A DNA stretch of 64,000 bases from Cladorhizidae sp. MBARI D1340-BT2 (taxonomy: Eukaryota > Porifera > Demospongiae > Poecilosclerida > Cladorhizidae). The notes beneath the pieces are model-generated. The model was not told the DNA's origin. It saw only the letters and a list, made by a program, of their open reading frames with translations, and searched no databases. Location: the NCBI GenBank assembly GCA_028752905.1, contig JAQNBH010000006.1, positions 23,360,311 through 23,424,310 of the forward strand, read 5' to 3'. Position numbers and translations under genes: made by a program. Shown here piece by piece: positions 1 through 11,642 of this stretch. The stretch's first letter is position 1; every line of letters begins with the position of its first letter.

Positions 1-2872
1 GGTGCATGTTTCAAGGACTTTGAGAACAGTGCTTCGTAGCAAGATACCATAACTTAACTTAAGAACATTAGGTAACTAAACATGAGAGGCTTAACAACCA
101 CAGTTTAGGAAACTAAAATATTTTTATAGACAAAAGTGGTACAAGTTAGGCCCCCTAAATGCTACTTAATAGAACGTTCAGCATTTGACAGTCAAGTACA
201 TGCACGTGTGTGGGAGGTGTCTCTTCAATGGGATTGTTATTTCAAGCTCTAGTATGGTGGCGGCTTTGTACCAGCAGCATTAGAACAACATTAGTTATCC
301 CTGCAGCATTAGGGGATGGAGTATGTACAGGTGCCTCTTAATACTCTAGCAACTTACAAGAACTGATCTAAAATGGTCTTAAAGTTTTTTAAATCATAAC
401 TTAATCAGTTTTGCAGCAAGTATAAAGGATGTGCAATCACTGATCGCAACCACTGTCCTCGAAGTAATCTTTATGGGAATTCTGCTGTTTTAGCAAGCTG
501 TTTTTCCTACACTAGGCTACTTGTGCCTACCAGTAAACTCTCTCAATAGTTTAGACTTTGAGAAATGAGTTAGTGTCCTTTGATACATTGTTTACAGTAT
601 TCTGCTGATTTGGGCCAGGATAGAGCAAGATCTTTGCAGTGGCATCTGGGATGTAAAACTTGTGAAGGTTTTAACACCAGAAAGGATAGCATTAACTTTC
701 AATAGTTCATCCTGGATCCCGTCCCACGGACAATGATGGATGTCGCAGGGAGGGTGCATTTGAGCTTGATGGCAGCTAAGTGAGCATTCTGATCTCTGTG
801 GGTAATATGATTTAATCAATTTCTGGCTTACATAAGTATGTTGATAAGGGATCACTAGTTACGGAGAAGAAAATGCTGACTTGCTTCCATTGAGATTAGT
901 ATGCTACACTTGTTAGTTGACATTTTTGTCCTTGGATGGGATCCTGTAAACTCTAGTAAAGGTAATGCTACCCTTACTGCTGTCAGAACAGCTATCCACT
1001 ACTAATGCCCAACTTTTCCAGGAGAAACTTGTAGAGGGTAAACTCTTTTCCTCGTGATATTTTGTAGCACCTTCAATGCATAACCATCCTAGATGCTGAT
1101 ACAGAAATCCAACCAGGAGTGCATTTTCTTCTAAAGAGAGTAGATATTCTGAGGGATTTCAGGCTAGCATAGGTGAATATACAGCTTTCATTGGCTTGCA
1201 GAGACAGCAGCAAAGGTAAGGAAGGGACAGTTTATGACTTTTTTGCTTGTCAATCAGTTTTATTCATTTCTATATTTTTATCGCTTCCTCCACCCACTCC
1301 CACAAACTAGAACAAGAAATAAAGTTTAATGTAATAATGTTGTAACCTTCTGCACATGTCCAGGTAAAAATCTGGTTTTTAGCACGTTTTATGATGAATG
1401 TCCCAATTTGAAGATATTGGCTTAAAAAGGTGAATCAGTTAATGAAATATGGTATTACATTAAAAAATGAGAGGTTCTTTCTCCATCATAACACATCACA
1501 GACGGTGTTACACGACACATAGACAGGGTTACATGTACATCCTTACAAAATATTACCCAATGATTTGACTGTGTTTCACAACACTTAACCTGTGATAGAA
1601 TCATTCTTACAAAATATAAACATCATTGATCAGTTAGCAAGTAGTCAACTGTGAGTTTATTAGGGGTGATAGGTGCATTTTTAAATTATAAAAACAAACT
1701 TGTGGTTATCACTTTATAGCGCCATAGATTCTGTAAACTTCATGGTATGGACTTGATATAATTATAGCTCAAAAGATTGGTCTCTCCTCGCTTTGATACT
1801 AAAATATTTTTCATATGATAACTATAGGCAAGTTACTGGAAATAAAGTGGAGGGAGCCTCAAAACCTCTATGCCTGATTTTGCCACATAAATATCTTCAG
1901 ATTGCCAAGTGCTAGAGAGTTGAAATTAGCAACACTGGTTAGAGAAAGCCCTACTCTATTTTTGATAAGGCGCTAAAATGTAAGTACTGGTCAAGCAAGC
2001 GCACAGGTGGAAAATGAATTTTATGGAATTTTAACAAAATTCATTTTACAACCGAGCATTTGACCACGTACTTACATTTTAGCGCCTCATCAAATTGCTT
2101 ATTGCATAGAGTAGGGCTTCTTCTAGTCACTGGTGTTAATTTCAACTCTTTAGCACTTGGCAATCTGGAGATATTTATGCGGCAAAATCAGGCATTCAGG
2201 TTTTGAGGATCCCTCCACTTTAGTTCCAGTAACTTGGCTATAGTTATAAGCATGAAAAATATTTTAGTATCGAAATAAAGCACACAGAGAGCGCTATCTT
2301 TTGAGCTATATATCAAGTACATACCATAAAGTTTACAGAATCTATGGAGCTATAAAGTGGTACCGCACTTGTTTGGGTTTTTTATTAAAAAATTAACTAT
2401 CTCCCCCAAAATTAGTCATTTACTATACTAGCAAGACCTCCACTCAGAACCAGTTGGCAAGGGGGTTGCTCTGAAATGAAGTTAGTTGAAGCCTTCAACA
2501 GTGAGATGCAGTAGACAACTAGCTCCACAGATGTGGCATGAGAAACAGGGATGCTATATGAGTTTGGGTAGAATCAATCATGGAGAGGAGAGCAAACAGT
2601 AAATTACTCACAATCACTAGCATTGTGTACATATGCACAATCATGCACTTTGCTACAGATCACCAGTTACATCACCTCCCTAACCACAGGCAGCTGCAAC
2701 TAGCATCCAGGCGTAAAGGTCAGCCAACTGGTATAAGTAAGCAGTGTATGGACCTACTATGCTTGTTAGTAACTGTCCATCACTGGGGTCTACTTTAAGT
2801 ACTATTCAGGGCTGCATTTATGATTGAGTTGAGTGGGGAGGGAGGGGGCACATATTTAACAAGTACAATAGG
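1..2872. repeat. Left arm of long inverted repeat
   Basis: This stretch reads as the reverse complement of 41415-44732. The first bases (ggtgcatgtttcaaggactt) pair with the end of the right arm at about 44732. The inner end pairs around 2808-2872 (the G-rich motif ggggagggagggggcac) with 41430-41475. Matching stays collinear across the arm with scattered substitutions and small indels. The arm begins at the window edge, so it may extend further left; homology of the 44733-44890 flank to a third partial copy at 57080-57240 supports that. I see no credible gene inside. It contains the foldback element at 1697-2372. Confidence 0.85.
1697..2372. repeat. Foldback (hairpin) element, left copy
   Basis: This is a near-perfect palindrome of about 670 bp with arms of roughly 320 bp around a centre near 2030. 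The outer ends read acttgtggttatcacttta and taaagtggtaccgcacttgt, which are inverted. Inner landmarks occur twice in opposite orientation: tagcgcctcat/aaggcgctaaaatg, gccaagtgctagagagttga/tagcacttggcaatctgga and tttgagctatatatcaag. It has no coding capacity. The structure is that of a foldback or MITE-like element. Because it lies inside the long inverted repeat, its partner at 41925-42585 was probably made by the same duplication and not by separate transposition. Confidence 0.8.
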
Positions 2873-3850
2873 CCTGAGATCTCTGTCAAACTTCTCCTTG
2901 AAGTATGAGTAGGGACACAACAAGCTTTGGCGTAAGCTATCAGTTGGCACTCACGTGTAGAATTTCCCTCTGACAGATGCTTAGAGACTGCAGCCACATT
3001 TGGATAGTATTGTGACGAGACATGAGAATACAGAAGATTTAATGTAACTAACACTAATGAGTATGTTGCCTTGACGAACGGTTCCATTGCATCTACTGTT
3101 ATAGCGAGCTCCATTTTCAGTTTCCTACATGCTGCTTGATCGTCAATGATTTCCAGTAGTTTTCCAGTTGTATATGGAGGTAAATCACTGCCATGCAGCA
3201 CATCTCCAAACATGTCATGCAATTTGTGGACAACTTCAGACTTACTCCACCATATGGTTGCTGAATAGGTTGGAGTGGTCAATCCAGGCTGTGTCTTCCA
3301 TGCAAGCCTTGACTTCGGACTGTGAGCGAACAAGCTTATCCAAGCCTTTATGAACACATCTAAGATAGGTGTTTTCATTCTTTCTCCAACATGATCCAGA
3401 GTGTGCGAAAAACAGCCGATATCCATTATCTTATTATAGATCACAGATATGGTCCTCATTGCCACATCATTCACTGATGCACGGTCCCTCTTTGCTGCTA
3501 TAATCAAATTAGAAGCAATTGACAGCTCAGTTGACAAAGCAGTTATTAGTTGCCTAGCACATTCTTCTCCAGTGATGGATTTAGCTAAAAGCATCAGCCG
3601 ACAAACACGCTGCTTGATAGCTCACTCTTTATCTATGTAACGTAGAACAATCACAAAGGCCTCACACACATGGGTCGTTCCATCAAAAATGATAGCTACA
3701 TGTCTCCCACAAATATCTTGTTTCAGTTTACTGATTTCATCATGCAAGATGAATGGTATCAGATGACGAAGGTGTGAAGAATCAGATAGGGTGAATCCAT
3801 TTTATTCAAGTAAAATGGGTACATTAGCTTCCTTTTCAACATTATGGAAC
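2818..3850 (-). pseudogene. hAT-superfamily transposase, C-terminal part, with stops
   Basis: Minus-strand coding remnant of a hAT-type RNase H-like transposase. The open part (2818-3594) carries DRASVNDVAM and CFSHTLDHVG, motifs typical of one sponge/cnidarian hAT-like family in the central catalytic region. Reading continues upstream in the same frame (IIFDGTTHVCEAF, HLIPFILHDEISKLK) through an in-frame TGA near 3630 and a TAA near 3798, so the gene is dead. Its 3' end lies just inside the inverted-repeat arm. The sequence cagggctgcattta at 2808 looks like a hAT terminal repeat. The right arm keeps this terminus but not the coding region. The 5' part is lost at the microsatellite and the Gypsy C junction. 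Confidence 0.75.
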
Positions 3851-3916
3851 TGTTTATACCCTTTAAATGGCTTTAGATGAGAAATCACCCCCTTTTTAAC
3901 TCTATTTTGCTCTCCT

Positions 3917-4102
3917 ACCTACCTACATACTACCTACCTACCTACCTACCTACCTACATACCTACCTACCTACCCACCCACCCACCCACCCACCCACCCA
4001 CCCACCCACCCACCCGCCCACCCACCCACCCACCCACCCACCTACCTACCTACCTACCCACCTACCTACCTACCTACCTACCTACCTACCTACCTACCTA
4101 CC
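3917..4102. repeat. (TACC)n/(CACC)n microsatellite
   Basis: About 185 bp of uninterrupted tetranucleotide. It starts as tacc repeats, switches to cacc in the middle (about 3972-4040) and returns to tacc. The open frame across it, a Pro-Thr-Tyr-Leu repeat, is a by-product of the repeat and not a gene. It separates the hAT relic from the Gypsy C fragment. Confidence 0.95.
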
Positions 4103-4209
4103 TTACTTCTGGTATCCATTCTTCTTGTCAAGGATAGTAGCTAACTCTCTAGTTCAAAAAAAATCCCACCGCTGCCACCAGTTGTGACAGGACCAAATCT
4201 GATATTACC
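4103..4209 (-). repeat. Second copy of Gypsy C LTR end, primer site and gag start
   Basis: Direct repeat of 6554-6662: the segment ccttacttctggtatccatt..., the primer site at 4164-4180 and the LTR end from 4183 (tgtgacaggaccaaatctga) recur with only a few differences. It adjoins the integrase fragment at about 4225. This fits recombination between tandem copies, or a second element almost wholly lost. Confidence 0.85.
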
Positions 4210-4224
4210 CACAGACCATTGCCT

Positions 4225-4790
4225 TTAACGTGAGTCAACCATCCCGTCTGTGGGTGGGTGGTAAGGAGTGGTTTTGATCGCCTTCAACCCCAAGAAGTTA
4301 TACAACTCTTTCAGCAGCTTGCTGACAAAGTTAGTGCCGCAGACCGTCAGGATCTCGTCTGGCACACCAGTCCATGTAAACATTTGTGTTAGCTTCTCTG
4401 CAATAATGGAACTTTCTGTTGTCCGTAGTGCAAATGCCTCAGGCCATCTAGTGGAATAATCTATCACTACTAGCACAAAACGGTTGCCATCTGGTGTCGT
4501 CGGGAGTGGCCCTGTCAAATCCATCGCTATTCTGGAGGATGGTTGCCCGATGATGGTAATGGTGCAGGTGAAACTTTTCCACATCATCATGAATTTGGCG
4601 CCAGAAGAATTCATCAAGTATTCTCTGTGCTGTTCTATCTCATCCTGGATGGCCTGGTCGGTGAGCTAGAGCCAGTACCATGGACCTATACCTTTTAGGT
4701 AGGCACAATTGTGTTGCCTCATCACCCAGGCGGTCTGTTGTATTCCTCCACAGCAAGTGATCCTCCACCAGAAACTCAGTGTTGTCATCA
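4225..4790 (-). pseudogene. Gypsy C integrase, catalytic residues lost
   Basis: The N-terminal zinc module is recognisable at about 4560-4670 (LALAHRPGHPG, then RILDEFFWRQIHDDVEKF), but it has an in-frame TGA and the Cys pair is missing. The core is open in 4225-4617: MDLTGPLPTTPDGNRF holds the first Asp. The second Asp block reads TVCGTNF where SD.GTNF is expected, so the Asp is lost. The Glu block reads PPTDGMVDS where an Asp has replaced the Glu. A frame change separates module and core. The C-terminal domain is absent because the element breaks off. Confidence 0.75.
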
Positions 4791-4869
4791 CTCTGTGCCT
4801 TCACCCACATGGGTTTAAGTATCGGATCATGCTCTTGCTCTCATTGGAGTTCCTTGGAATTGACATCTA

Positions 4870-5648
4870 GTGGATGGCCCTTCTGCCCCTCTATGTACAC
4901 TGCATTGGCCTGCCTCTTCTGGGACTTTGTCAGACTTTTCTTCTCTGGCTCTTCATCAGATGTCTCGTCGGTTGTGGTAGGGTCTGGTCCATCATCGGAG
5001 ACTCCTTCGGATGATTCCTCATCATTGCTGTCTCATCCCCCTCAGTGCTCTCCTCAGCCTCACACTCTCTCGACCATAAGCCTGCAGTTCAGTATTCCCT
5101 CCTGCTCTAGTCTGAGAACGAGTAGACACCAAATTGACCAACTCATTATTCAACAACTGCTTACCCAAATCCCACAGTCCAGGCATGTCTGTGCCAAGCA
5201 ACACTTCATGTGTTAGTTTGTCTGCCACCAGCACCTCCAGCTCCTCTGTGCGGCCTCCTACAGTGATGTTGATCCATGCCAAGTGGTGAGTTCATGCTGT
5301 TCCCTGGTAATCTCTCACCTCCTTGGACCTGCCGGTGTAGCACTCTTTGGGTACCAAGCTCGACCTCACCACCATCTGCCCTGCACCAGCATCTAATAAA
5401 ATGTCTATACATTTCATCCCTCCTACTGTGCCTTCCACTGTAGAGCGTCCACTGATCTCTGTCTTGATCAGAGACACTTCTTCCTTGGACGTCAGTGGCT
5501 TGGACAAGTTCACATTATCGTACCTCTTCTTGAAACTTTTGGGCTTGGTACTATAGCATTCCCGGTGCAAAATGACCTGGCTTCCCACATTTGAAGCATT
5601 TGGGTCTGTAGGACCCATCTGCCTTCGGCTTGTACTGTTTGTGATCAT
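4870..5648 (-). pseudogene. Gypsy C zinc knuckle, aspartic protease and acidic linker
   Basis: A CCHC-like knuckle (CFKCGKPGHF, last Cys out of frame) is followed by the protease active-site block ILLDAGAGQMVV. The expected D-T/S-G is D-A-G here, so it is probably inactive. The protease C-terminal motif HEVLLGTDMPGL lies at about 5170. An acidic Ser/Asp/Glu-rich linker follows and leads directly into the integrase. Several frame changes and stops are present. Confidence 0.7.
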
Positions 5649-5659
5649 CTGTACTGCTC

Positions 5660-6585
5660 CCTTGTGTGAGTGTACTCCTTGCTCTTGCCTCTTTCTCTTT
5701 CCACCTGCCTCATGTTCTACCTGCTAGTTGCCTAGACCTGGTTCCCTTCCGCAATATCTGGTGGTGGAGTCGACCGATATCGAATGGTCAACAGGGGTCC
5801 AACCCCTATCTGCCAGGTAATCATCTGCCAATCCTCCAGCCTCAGCTGCAGTGCTGGGTATCTTGTCAGACACAAACTGTGCTACATGTCTAGGCATAAG
5901 CTTCATTACAGTATCAAGTGCACACAAATCATTTACCTGCTGGATTATTTTGCAGCCTTCTGTCCATCGTGTGGTGAGGACAGCACGACCCATCAGAGCC
6001 TCCCATCCTTCGTCTGGTTTCCGTTTGAGATTGTCCAATCTTTTCGGTAAGCTTTTCTGGTCACACGGTAGAGTCGCAAGAGTGCTAGTTTGACTTGATC
6101 ATAGTCTTCCTTTACATCCGGCTGCATTGCCAGATATACTCTGTTGGCATCCGGTCGGAATTCAGGAGCCAAATATCTCATCCAATCCTTCTTGAGGACC
6201 TTGTATGTAGCCATATGGCTCTCTAAAACGTTAAATAATCCAGGGGGTCTTCGTCTTCCTTCATTTCTCTGAACCGGGGTGCTTTGATTTGGCTGGGGGT
6301 AGGAACAGAGTCCGATTCTTCTATCCTGCCAGTGCCCCCTCCGCTCATCACTGTCATCAGCAATCTTTTCCATCTCTGTTCTCTTTTCTCCTCGGCTTCT
6401 GCTCGTTCGGTCGCCTGTCTTTTCTCGTCTTCCTTTTGCTTCTCTGACTGGAGTTTAAACATTCGGAGCATATCAGTTGTCACTCTTTCCCCAATATCTT
6501 CTGAGTCCATTAGCGGTGAAGTACTCCGCCTTTCTCCTTCTGTAGTGTGCCTTGCCTTACTTCTGGTATCCATTCTTCTTGTCAA
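5660..6585 (-). pseudogene. Gypsy C gag (capsid)
   Basis: Starts at the ATG near 6585 (MTRRMDTRSK) or at the inner MDTRSK. A charged Glu/Lys-rich coiled segment (QKEDEKRQATERAEAEEKRE) follows, then the capsid-like region PRFREMKEDEDPLDYLTFFE and, in shifted frames, KDWMRYLAPEFRPDANRVYL and a region ending near 5724. At least two frameshifts. It lies about 30 bp after the primer site, as gag should. Confidence 0.7.
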
Positions 6586-6616
6586 GGAAAGTAGCTATCT
6601 CTCTAGTTTAAAAAAA

Positions 6617-6633
6617 TCCCACCGCTGCCACCA
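6617..6633 (-). other. Gypsy C primer binding site (tRNA-Leu type)
   Basis: On the minus strand the sequence is tggtggcagcggtggga. It is complementary to the 3' end, including CCA, expected of a eukaryotic tRNA-Leu (tcccaccgctgccacca). It follows the LTR end (...cctgtcaca) after two bases. The same site recurs at 4164-4180 and, with one mismatch, in Gypsy B at 33510-33526. Confidence 0.75.
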
Positions 6634-7081
6634 GTTGTGACAGGACCAAATCTGATATTACCCACAGACTCTGAGCCAGTCACTAAGTGTTGGAATGCTG
6701 CCACCACTCTACCTTTAAGCTATACACTAGGCTAGCAAGGTTAAGTAGAGAAACCTTAATAATTCAATATAGGACACTTACAAGACTCAGTACAATGGCT
6801 AACTCCCAGAGCAGTAACAACTTCTCCCTTAACTAGGCTGGAGCCCCCACTTCTGGTTTCTGCCCATACATGGTAATCTTACACTCATCATCGACCTATG
6901 ACATTTTCCCAACATAAACACATAACACACAAACACACTAAGCTGCAACATTAACAACACTTCCAATTCATAATTAGTTACTCACTACTGGGTTCAATCT
7001 ACATCCATAGTTATGCATTGGGAACAGTCTAGTTTTAATGTCGTCCTGCGACAGTCAGGTAAACTATTCCATATTCCTATT

Positions 7082-7220
7082 CCGTATTAGTCTCACCTGA
7101 CATATTAGTCTCACCTGACATATTAGTCTCACCTGCCATATTAGTCACCTGCAGACACCTGCCATATTTGTCTCACCCGACATATTAGTCCCACCTGCCA
7201 TATAAATCTCACCTGTCATA
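7082..7220. repeat. ~19-bp minisatellite
   Basis: Degenerate tandem copies of catattagtctcacctgac, about seven units, some shortened. It may lie in or beside the Gypsy C LTR. No coding content. Confidence 0.8.
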
Positions 7221-7778
7221 GCTGAATATGAAAGTGTTGCGTGTGTATATATATATACACAAGCTATATATAAATTGCAGTAAAAACATGGGAGGAGTAT
7301 CTAATATGGCAAGTAACTTGCCAACCCTCATTTCTCTCAGAAATTTTTTTTATTTTTTTTTATATTAAATTTTTCTCTCTAGCTATAGAAATAGATTTTT
7401 TTAGCAACAAATCTATCATCATGGGAGAAGTAATATGACAACTGAGAATACTTGCCATTTACTATAATCACAATTAGATGAACAATATTTCTTTTGTTTT
7501 GCTTCTCTGGATGATGGAGTGATAGAAGAACAGGGTCAGAGCATATATATGTGGTTCCTCAGCACCATCCTACAATTTAACTTGTGCAAAACTTGAATTA
7601 AACAATAAACATATTTTCAGGTCAACCATGATATCCTAGGAAGACCACCAGAAAGTTTAGGATCTCCCAGTATTTCACAGATATGGAGAACTAAGACAGT
7701 TTATTGCATGAAAATGAGACATTCATAATTACCCAGAAAAAAATCCCAACAAGAACAAACAGATTCAGTCTTAATTAT

Positions 7779-8248
7779 TTAAGTGGCACCCAATTCCCTA
7801 TCCAAAAAACTGCCACAGTTCCACTCCTCCTCCCGGTTGATGATGGCTGATGGTGGAATCTGTATACATGATTGGTGGAACCATTCACTACACTTGCTGC
7901 ACTGTGCCACTGTGAGGGCACAGTCATGGGGTTGTCTGCAAACACAGATCAATGGTTCCCTGAGAACAGTCTTGAGCTTCTTGCTTGTGGCTTCCCATCA
8001 GCATCCTTGAACAGGGAATAGTTTGATGTGATATGTTTGGAAAGATCTCATCAGGTGGGACCGCATCTTTGTTTGATCAAATGTTATTGTTGATGGGTCC
8101 ACACCATTGCATAATGCGGTTGCTACAGCAATGGCAAATAAACCACAGGTATTGCCTCCAACCTGTTGATGCATGTATGGTTTCTGTATGGTCAGGTGGC
8201 TTCCTTGATATAATTCCATCCATGCCAGGCATTTTAGTGTATCCAGTT
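7779..8248 (-). pseudogene. Ulp1 C-terminal half plus PHD finger
   Basis: Starts after an acceptor (cattgcag) at 8248. LDTLKCLAWMELYQGSHLT leads to YMHQQVGGNTCGLFAIAVAT, which holds the oxyanion Gln and the catalytic Cys of C48 peptidases. The frame stays open to a TGA at about 7994, then continues in frame to a PHD-type motif, CVCRQPHD, with AQCSKCSEWFHQSC. It ends at a TAA at 7779-7781. Only the TGA breaks this exon, so the protease and PHD part has decayed less than the integrase. The right-edge copy (63459-64000) has the same domain order. Confidence 0.75.
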
Positions 8249-8744
8249 CTGCAATGATCCAACAACAATAAGAACAAACAAACGAAACAACTATTAATTG
8301 TTTGTAGTGTATAACTACTATTTATTTCACAAGAATTGATTGAATGGTAACACGTACTGTACCTATTTTAGTGGGTTCGTTGTTGTACCATAACGTGGGC
8401 ATCTTGCCATTAATTTCGAGCTGTGAATCATATTTAGGTGAAATTGACACTCTTGCAAGGCCTTGGTTCTTAATGTGATGCTTGAGTTGAGATACTATGC
8501 AAGCAAAACATTTAGTATAGAATTCTAAGCTCACAACAGTAGTTATCAAGGAGACCAATTTTTTAATTGACAGGATTAAAATAAAAACAACACTGTTGGA
8601 TTCAATGACATTATTCAATTTCCAATGCATGTCATAAAAGTTGTTGGAAATTGACAACAGTTAATTCTTGATTCACCTAATCAGAATGTGTAATTTTTTT
8701 TAAAGTTTAGCATATAAAATATTATCATTCAAGTTATTTCTTAC

Positions 8745-9489
8745 TGGTTCTTGTATAGAGGCTGTCATACACCCGCACAGTCCCCTTGGGCATTCCTATG
8801 CTGGACACACAGACCCAGTGGCTGCCAGTATTCATGATTTGGATATAATCCCGAACCGGAGTTCCAGTTATTGAGCCTCCACTTCCTGTTGCCACATACC
8901 CAATAGACTGGAAGCACCCATCTTTGGAAACTGATTGCGAAGTAGAGCCTGTGCCTCATCTATGTGTGTGTCTTCTAGCCACGCTTCAGACAGCAGAATT
9001 TTTAAAAAGTCATCAGGGAATTTTCTGTAAGGACAGGTGGTTTGCAAGGCAAGGGTTTTCCAAGCATTCTAGGCACAACTTGTGTAACACTGGTTACAAC
9101 ACAGTCTGATGTTGGCTCACTAGAGAGAGGTGTGTTTCTATCAGGTGGTGGGAGGACTGGACTACCTTTCTTAGTCTGTCCAATGATTAGGAACTGCCTC
9201 TTCTCTGGACTCCCAGGGTAAGCTGTATCACTCAAATCATCAGATGGTCCAGGGTTGTTTGAACTGGTGTTGTGTGACTGGATGGATGAAGGTATCTCAT
9301 GTTGAACTGGCATCTCTCTAGTTAAGTAAGGCTTAAAGAGCCCGACATTAACCCTAACCTTCATAATGTTTTGGTTGTTATCCTGCAGTATGCAGAGTCC
9401 TTTGGGTGAGACATCAACAATTAAATAGGGTCACAACCAGTTCCTGGACCAGCCTGTCTCCTTTTCTGGATACCTTCCTTGCATTCCTC
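8745..9489 (-). pseudogene. GPY/F-like module, linker and Ulp1 N-terminal half
   Basis: The start resembles an integrase GPY/F module: TGWSRNWL, an in-frame TGA, then PYLIVDVSPKGLCILQDN and KVRVNVGLFKPYL. A Pro/Ser-rich linker follows to about 9002. After a frame slip the protease starts as LLSEAWLEDTHIDEAQALL and RNQFPKMGASSLLGMWQQE. It then, after a stop and another slip, reaches NTGSHWVCVSSIG (catalytic His) and VRVYDSLY (catalytic Asp). It ends at a gtaaga donor. Confidence 0.7.
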
Positions 9490-9959
9490 TTTTAAGGACA
9501 TAAACACATATTATAGTCAACAGGTTAGTAATATAAAATTAAAACCATCCGGTAAAGGTCGAGCGACAGATAAAAAACATATCACAAAAAACAGACAAGG
9601 ACATTCTAACATTTATCAAAACTCGGAAATACATCTATCCAGAAAATTTTATTATTATTAGCCTTTCGATTTTTTCTCAGAAACAACAATGGGATTCTAA
9701 TTTGATTCAGCTTATATAAAGGCACACATTAAAGGTACACATTAATTCATAAAAACATACCTATTGCCCTCTTTTTTGCTAGGAATCGAAATAAGCTTTA
9801 TGCTTCGCTTTAGCTTCTTCAATTTTCAACCATAATTATCTTCTCATATGTACCTATGTGATTACAAAATAAAACAGATCTGTAACATGATTTTTGGGAA
9901 CTGCATCAAACATTTTCATTAAACTATTTGTCCCCCATTTTTTGTTACAAAAAAGTGTC

Positions 9960-10222
9960 AGCAATTCCCTGTTATATATTTATGTTTGCCAGTCAGTTTT
10001 GTTCTTACATCTGCCACATGCTTCTCTAAATTATATTGTATGTCTTCAGGAGACATAGTGAGTGAGATGTTTTCATAGAGAAGCTCCTGCACATTCTCTT
10101 GTTCTGCATTATTGATGTCTATAGAACTCCTAGCTGTTCGGTAGAACATCAACACAAATGGCTGTTGCTTTGTTGCAGACTGGACAATTGTATTGATATC
10201 ATAAGTTGTGAGGAGTACATAT
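9960..10222 (-). pseudogene. Post-core integrase exon of the Ulp1-PHD element
   Basis: Open on the minus strand with YDINTIVQSATKQQPFVLMF then YRTARSSIDI. This matches the segment after the DDE core in retroviral-type integrases, where N...QSATKY.PF...YGR.AR is usual. An Asn/Glu-rich helix-like tail follows (VADVRTKLTGKHK). The upstream acceptor (tatgtag) is clear; the downstream donor is not. Confidence 0.6.
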
Positions 10223-11002
10223 CTACATAAGTACACAAACATCATACATAGAAATTATAACTACAAGCAGCACATTCAAGGTATATGCATCCTTTAGCTG
10301 AAGGCTTACACCAAAAACCATGTTTATATTTTTATTGTATAAGCATTTGGAAAATAATATACCGTATTGCTACAATGTGCAATTTAGAGATTTTGAACTC
10401 CATAAATGTATAATGCTCTCTTAGTTTTGCGTTTTATAATAAGTACCACTAATTATAACAAGATCGGTTGGCACTTTTCTGCACACTATCCTGACCATCC
10501 AGTACCCTCTGCACATTTTCGTTTGCTGTCCTGATACTTCTCTGATCGATTCCTGCGTCTTCGCTAGTAGGCAGGGATCGTTTGAAGCACATTCAAATGG
10601 TCACACTGTAGTCAGCTTCTTTCTCTCTAGTAAACCGTCTGACTTTTGGGTGCAATATGCACGCGGAACGTTTTGTGCGATAAAAAATATTGCGAGTATG
10701 TTTTACGAATAACAATGCACTCGCAAAACTTAATCAAATTTTGTAGCAGTACGGTAGCAAAAACTACTATTTTTTATGCCTTTTCATAATTTTATATGTG
10801 TGTTTGTGTGTGTGAGTGGTTGGGTGTTTCAGTGTGAGAAGATTCATTGGAGAGATTCTGGTGAGATTTTCTGGGATAATCACAGATTAGCATGAAATGT
10901 GATATTGGCATCTATTGGAAGGTGGTAGTAATAGTAGAAATCACTCTATTTATTAACAAACTGTCAATCTTGAAAAATAATTATTAAATATTGGTAGCTT
11001 AC

Positions 11003-11642
11003 TTGTTCCAGTCAGATTGAGCATCGTTTGTATACTTGGACAGTACCCTCTTAAGAGTTTGATTAGTCCGCTCATCTTGGCCATTACTCTGAGGGTGAAA
11101 TGCTGAACATACCATCTTTTTCACTCCAAAAGCAGTCAAGACAACATCATTGATCTGAGTGATCAAATAAGTTCACACAAACAGAACATTACTCTACATG
11201 AATATTTATCAAAAGGAAGCAGGAGGAAATTTCCAGATAATCAAGACTGAAGTCGCTAATAAAGTTATCTTAAATTGTGTTAAGTCTGCTTTGTACTGAA
11301 TAGTCTAACTTTGCTCTTGTAAACAAATCCAACACATTTTCCTTGATTAATTTTCACTTCTCAGACCACATACATGTCATTTCATGAACACAGATGGCAA
11401 CAGTTTTAAGTTAGTTACCTGGTTTATAAATTCACGCCCCTGAATCATTATAATTTTTTAGGGAGTACCATAACTGTAGATGAGCTCGAGTAGAATGCTT
11501 GCAACATCACCAGCTGACTTGGACTTGATTGGCCGAGCAAATACCCACTTGGTAAAGAGATCTGTAACAGTGCAGACATATATATGGCCTTTGTCTGTGG
11601 CCGCAAATAGACCAATGAGGTCTATAACCGAAAATCTCCCAT
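11003..11642 (-). pseudogene. DDE integrase core exons of the Ulp1-PHD element
   Basis: Block 11419-11642 (acceptor ttacag, donor gtaact) reads SVIDLIGLFAATDKGHIYV then VTDLFTKWVFARPIKSK and, after a TAA, a QGREFINQ block. The first catalytic Asp is in IDLIG. The second, expected before QGREF, is replaced by Ile. Block 11003-11154 (acceptor ctcag, donor gtaagc) reads FGVKKMVCSAFHPQSNGQDE then RTNQTLKRVL; the DER is where the catalytic Glu belongs, and it is intact. Confidence 0.75.

Larger units (their letters stand above)
4103..6950 (-). mobile_element. Truncated Ty3/Gypsy element C (Gag-PR-IN, no RT)
   Basis: Read on the minus strand, the order is LTR 3' end (from 6636 upward), primer binding site (6617-6633), gag, protease and integrase. 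The element then stops at about 4232. Integrase directly follows protease with no reverse transcriptase between them, the Gmr1-like order also seen in elements A and B. RT and RNase H, which should follow integrase, are missing. At 4103-4209 there is a second copy of the LTR end, the primer site and the gag start (matching 6554-6662), so two elements once lay head to tail or recombined. The outer LTR limit is not clear; 6950 is a guess. Confidence 0.75.

Noticed and set aside
3877..4137. Open frame rich in Pro-Thr-Tyr
   Set aside because: It is a translation of the tacc/cacc microsatellite.
6617..6633. A tRNA-Leu gene fragment
   Set aside because: Only the 17 bases complementary to a tRNA 3' end are present, next to an LTR end and in primer-site position, so it is a retrotransposon primer site and not a tRNA gene.
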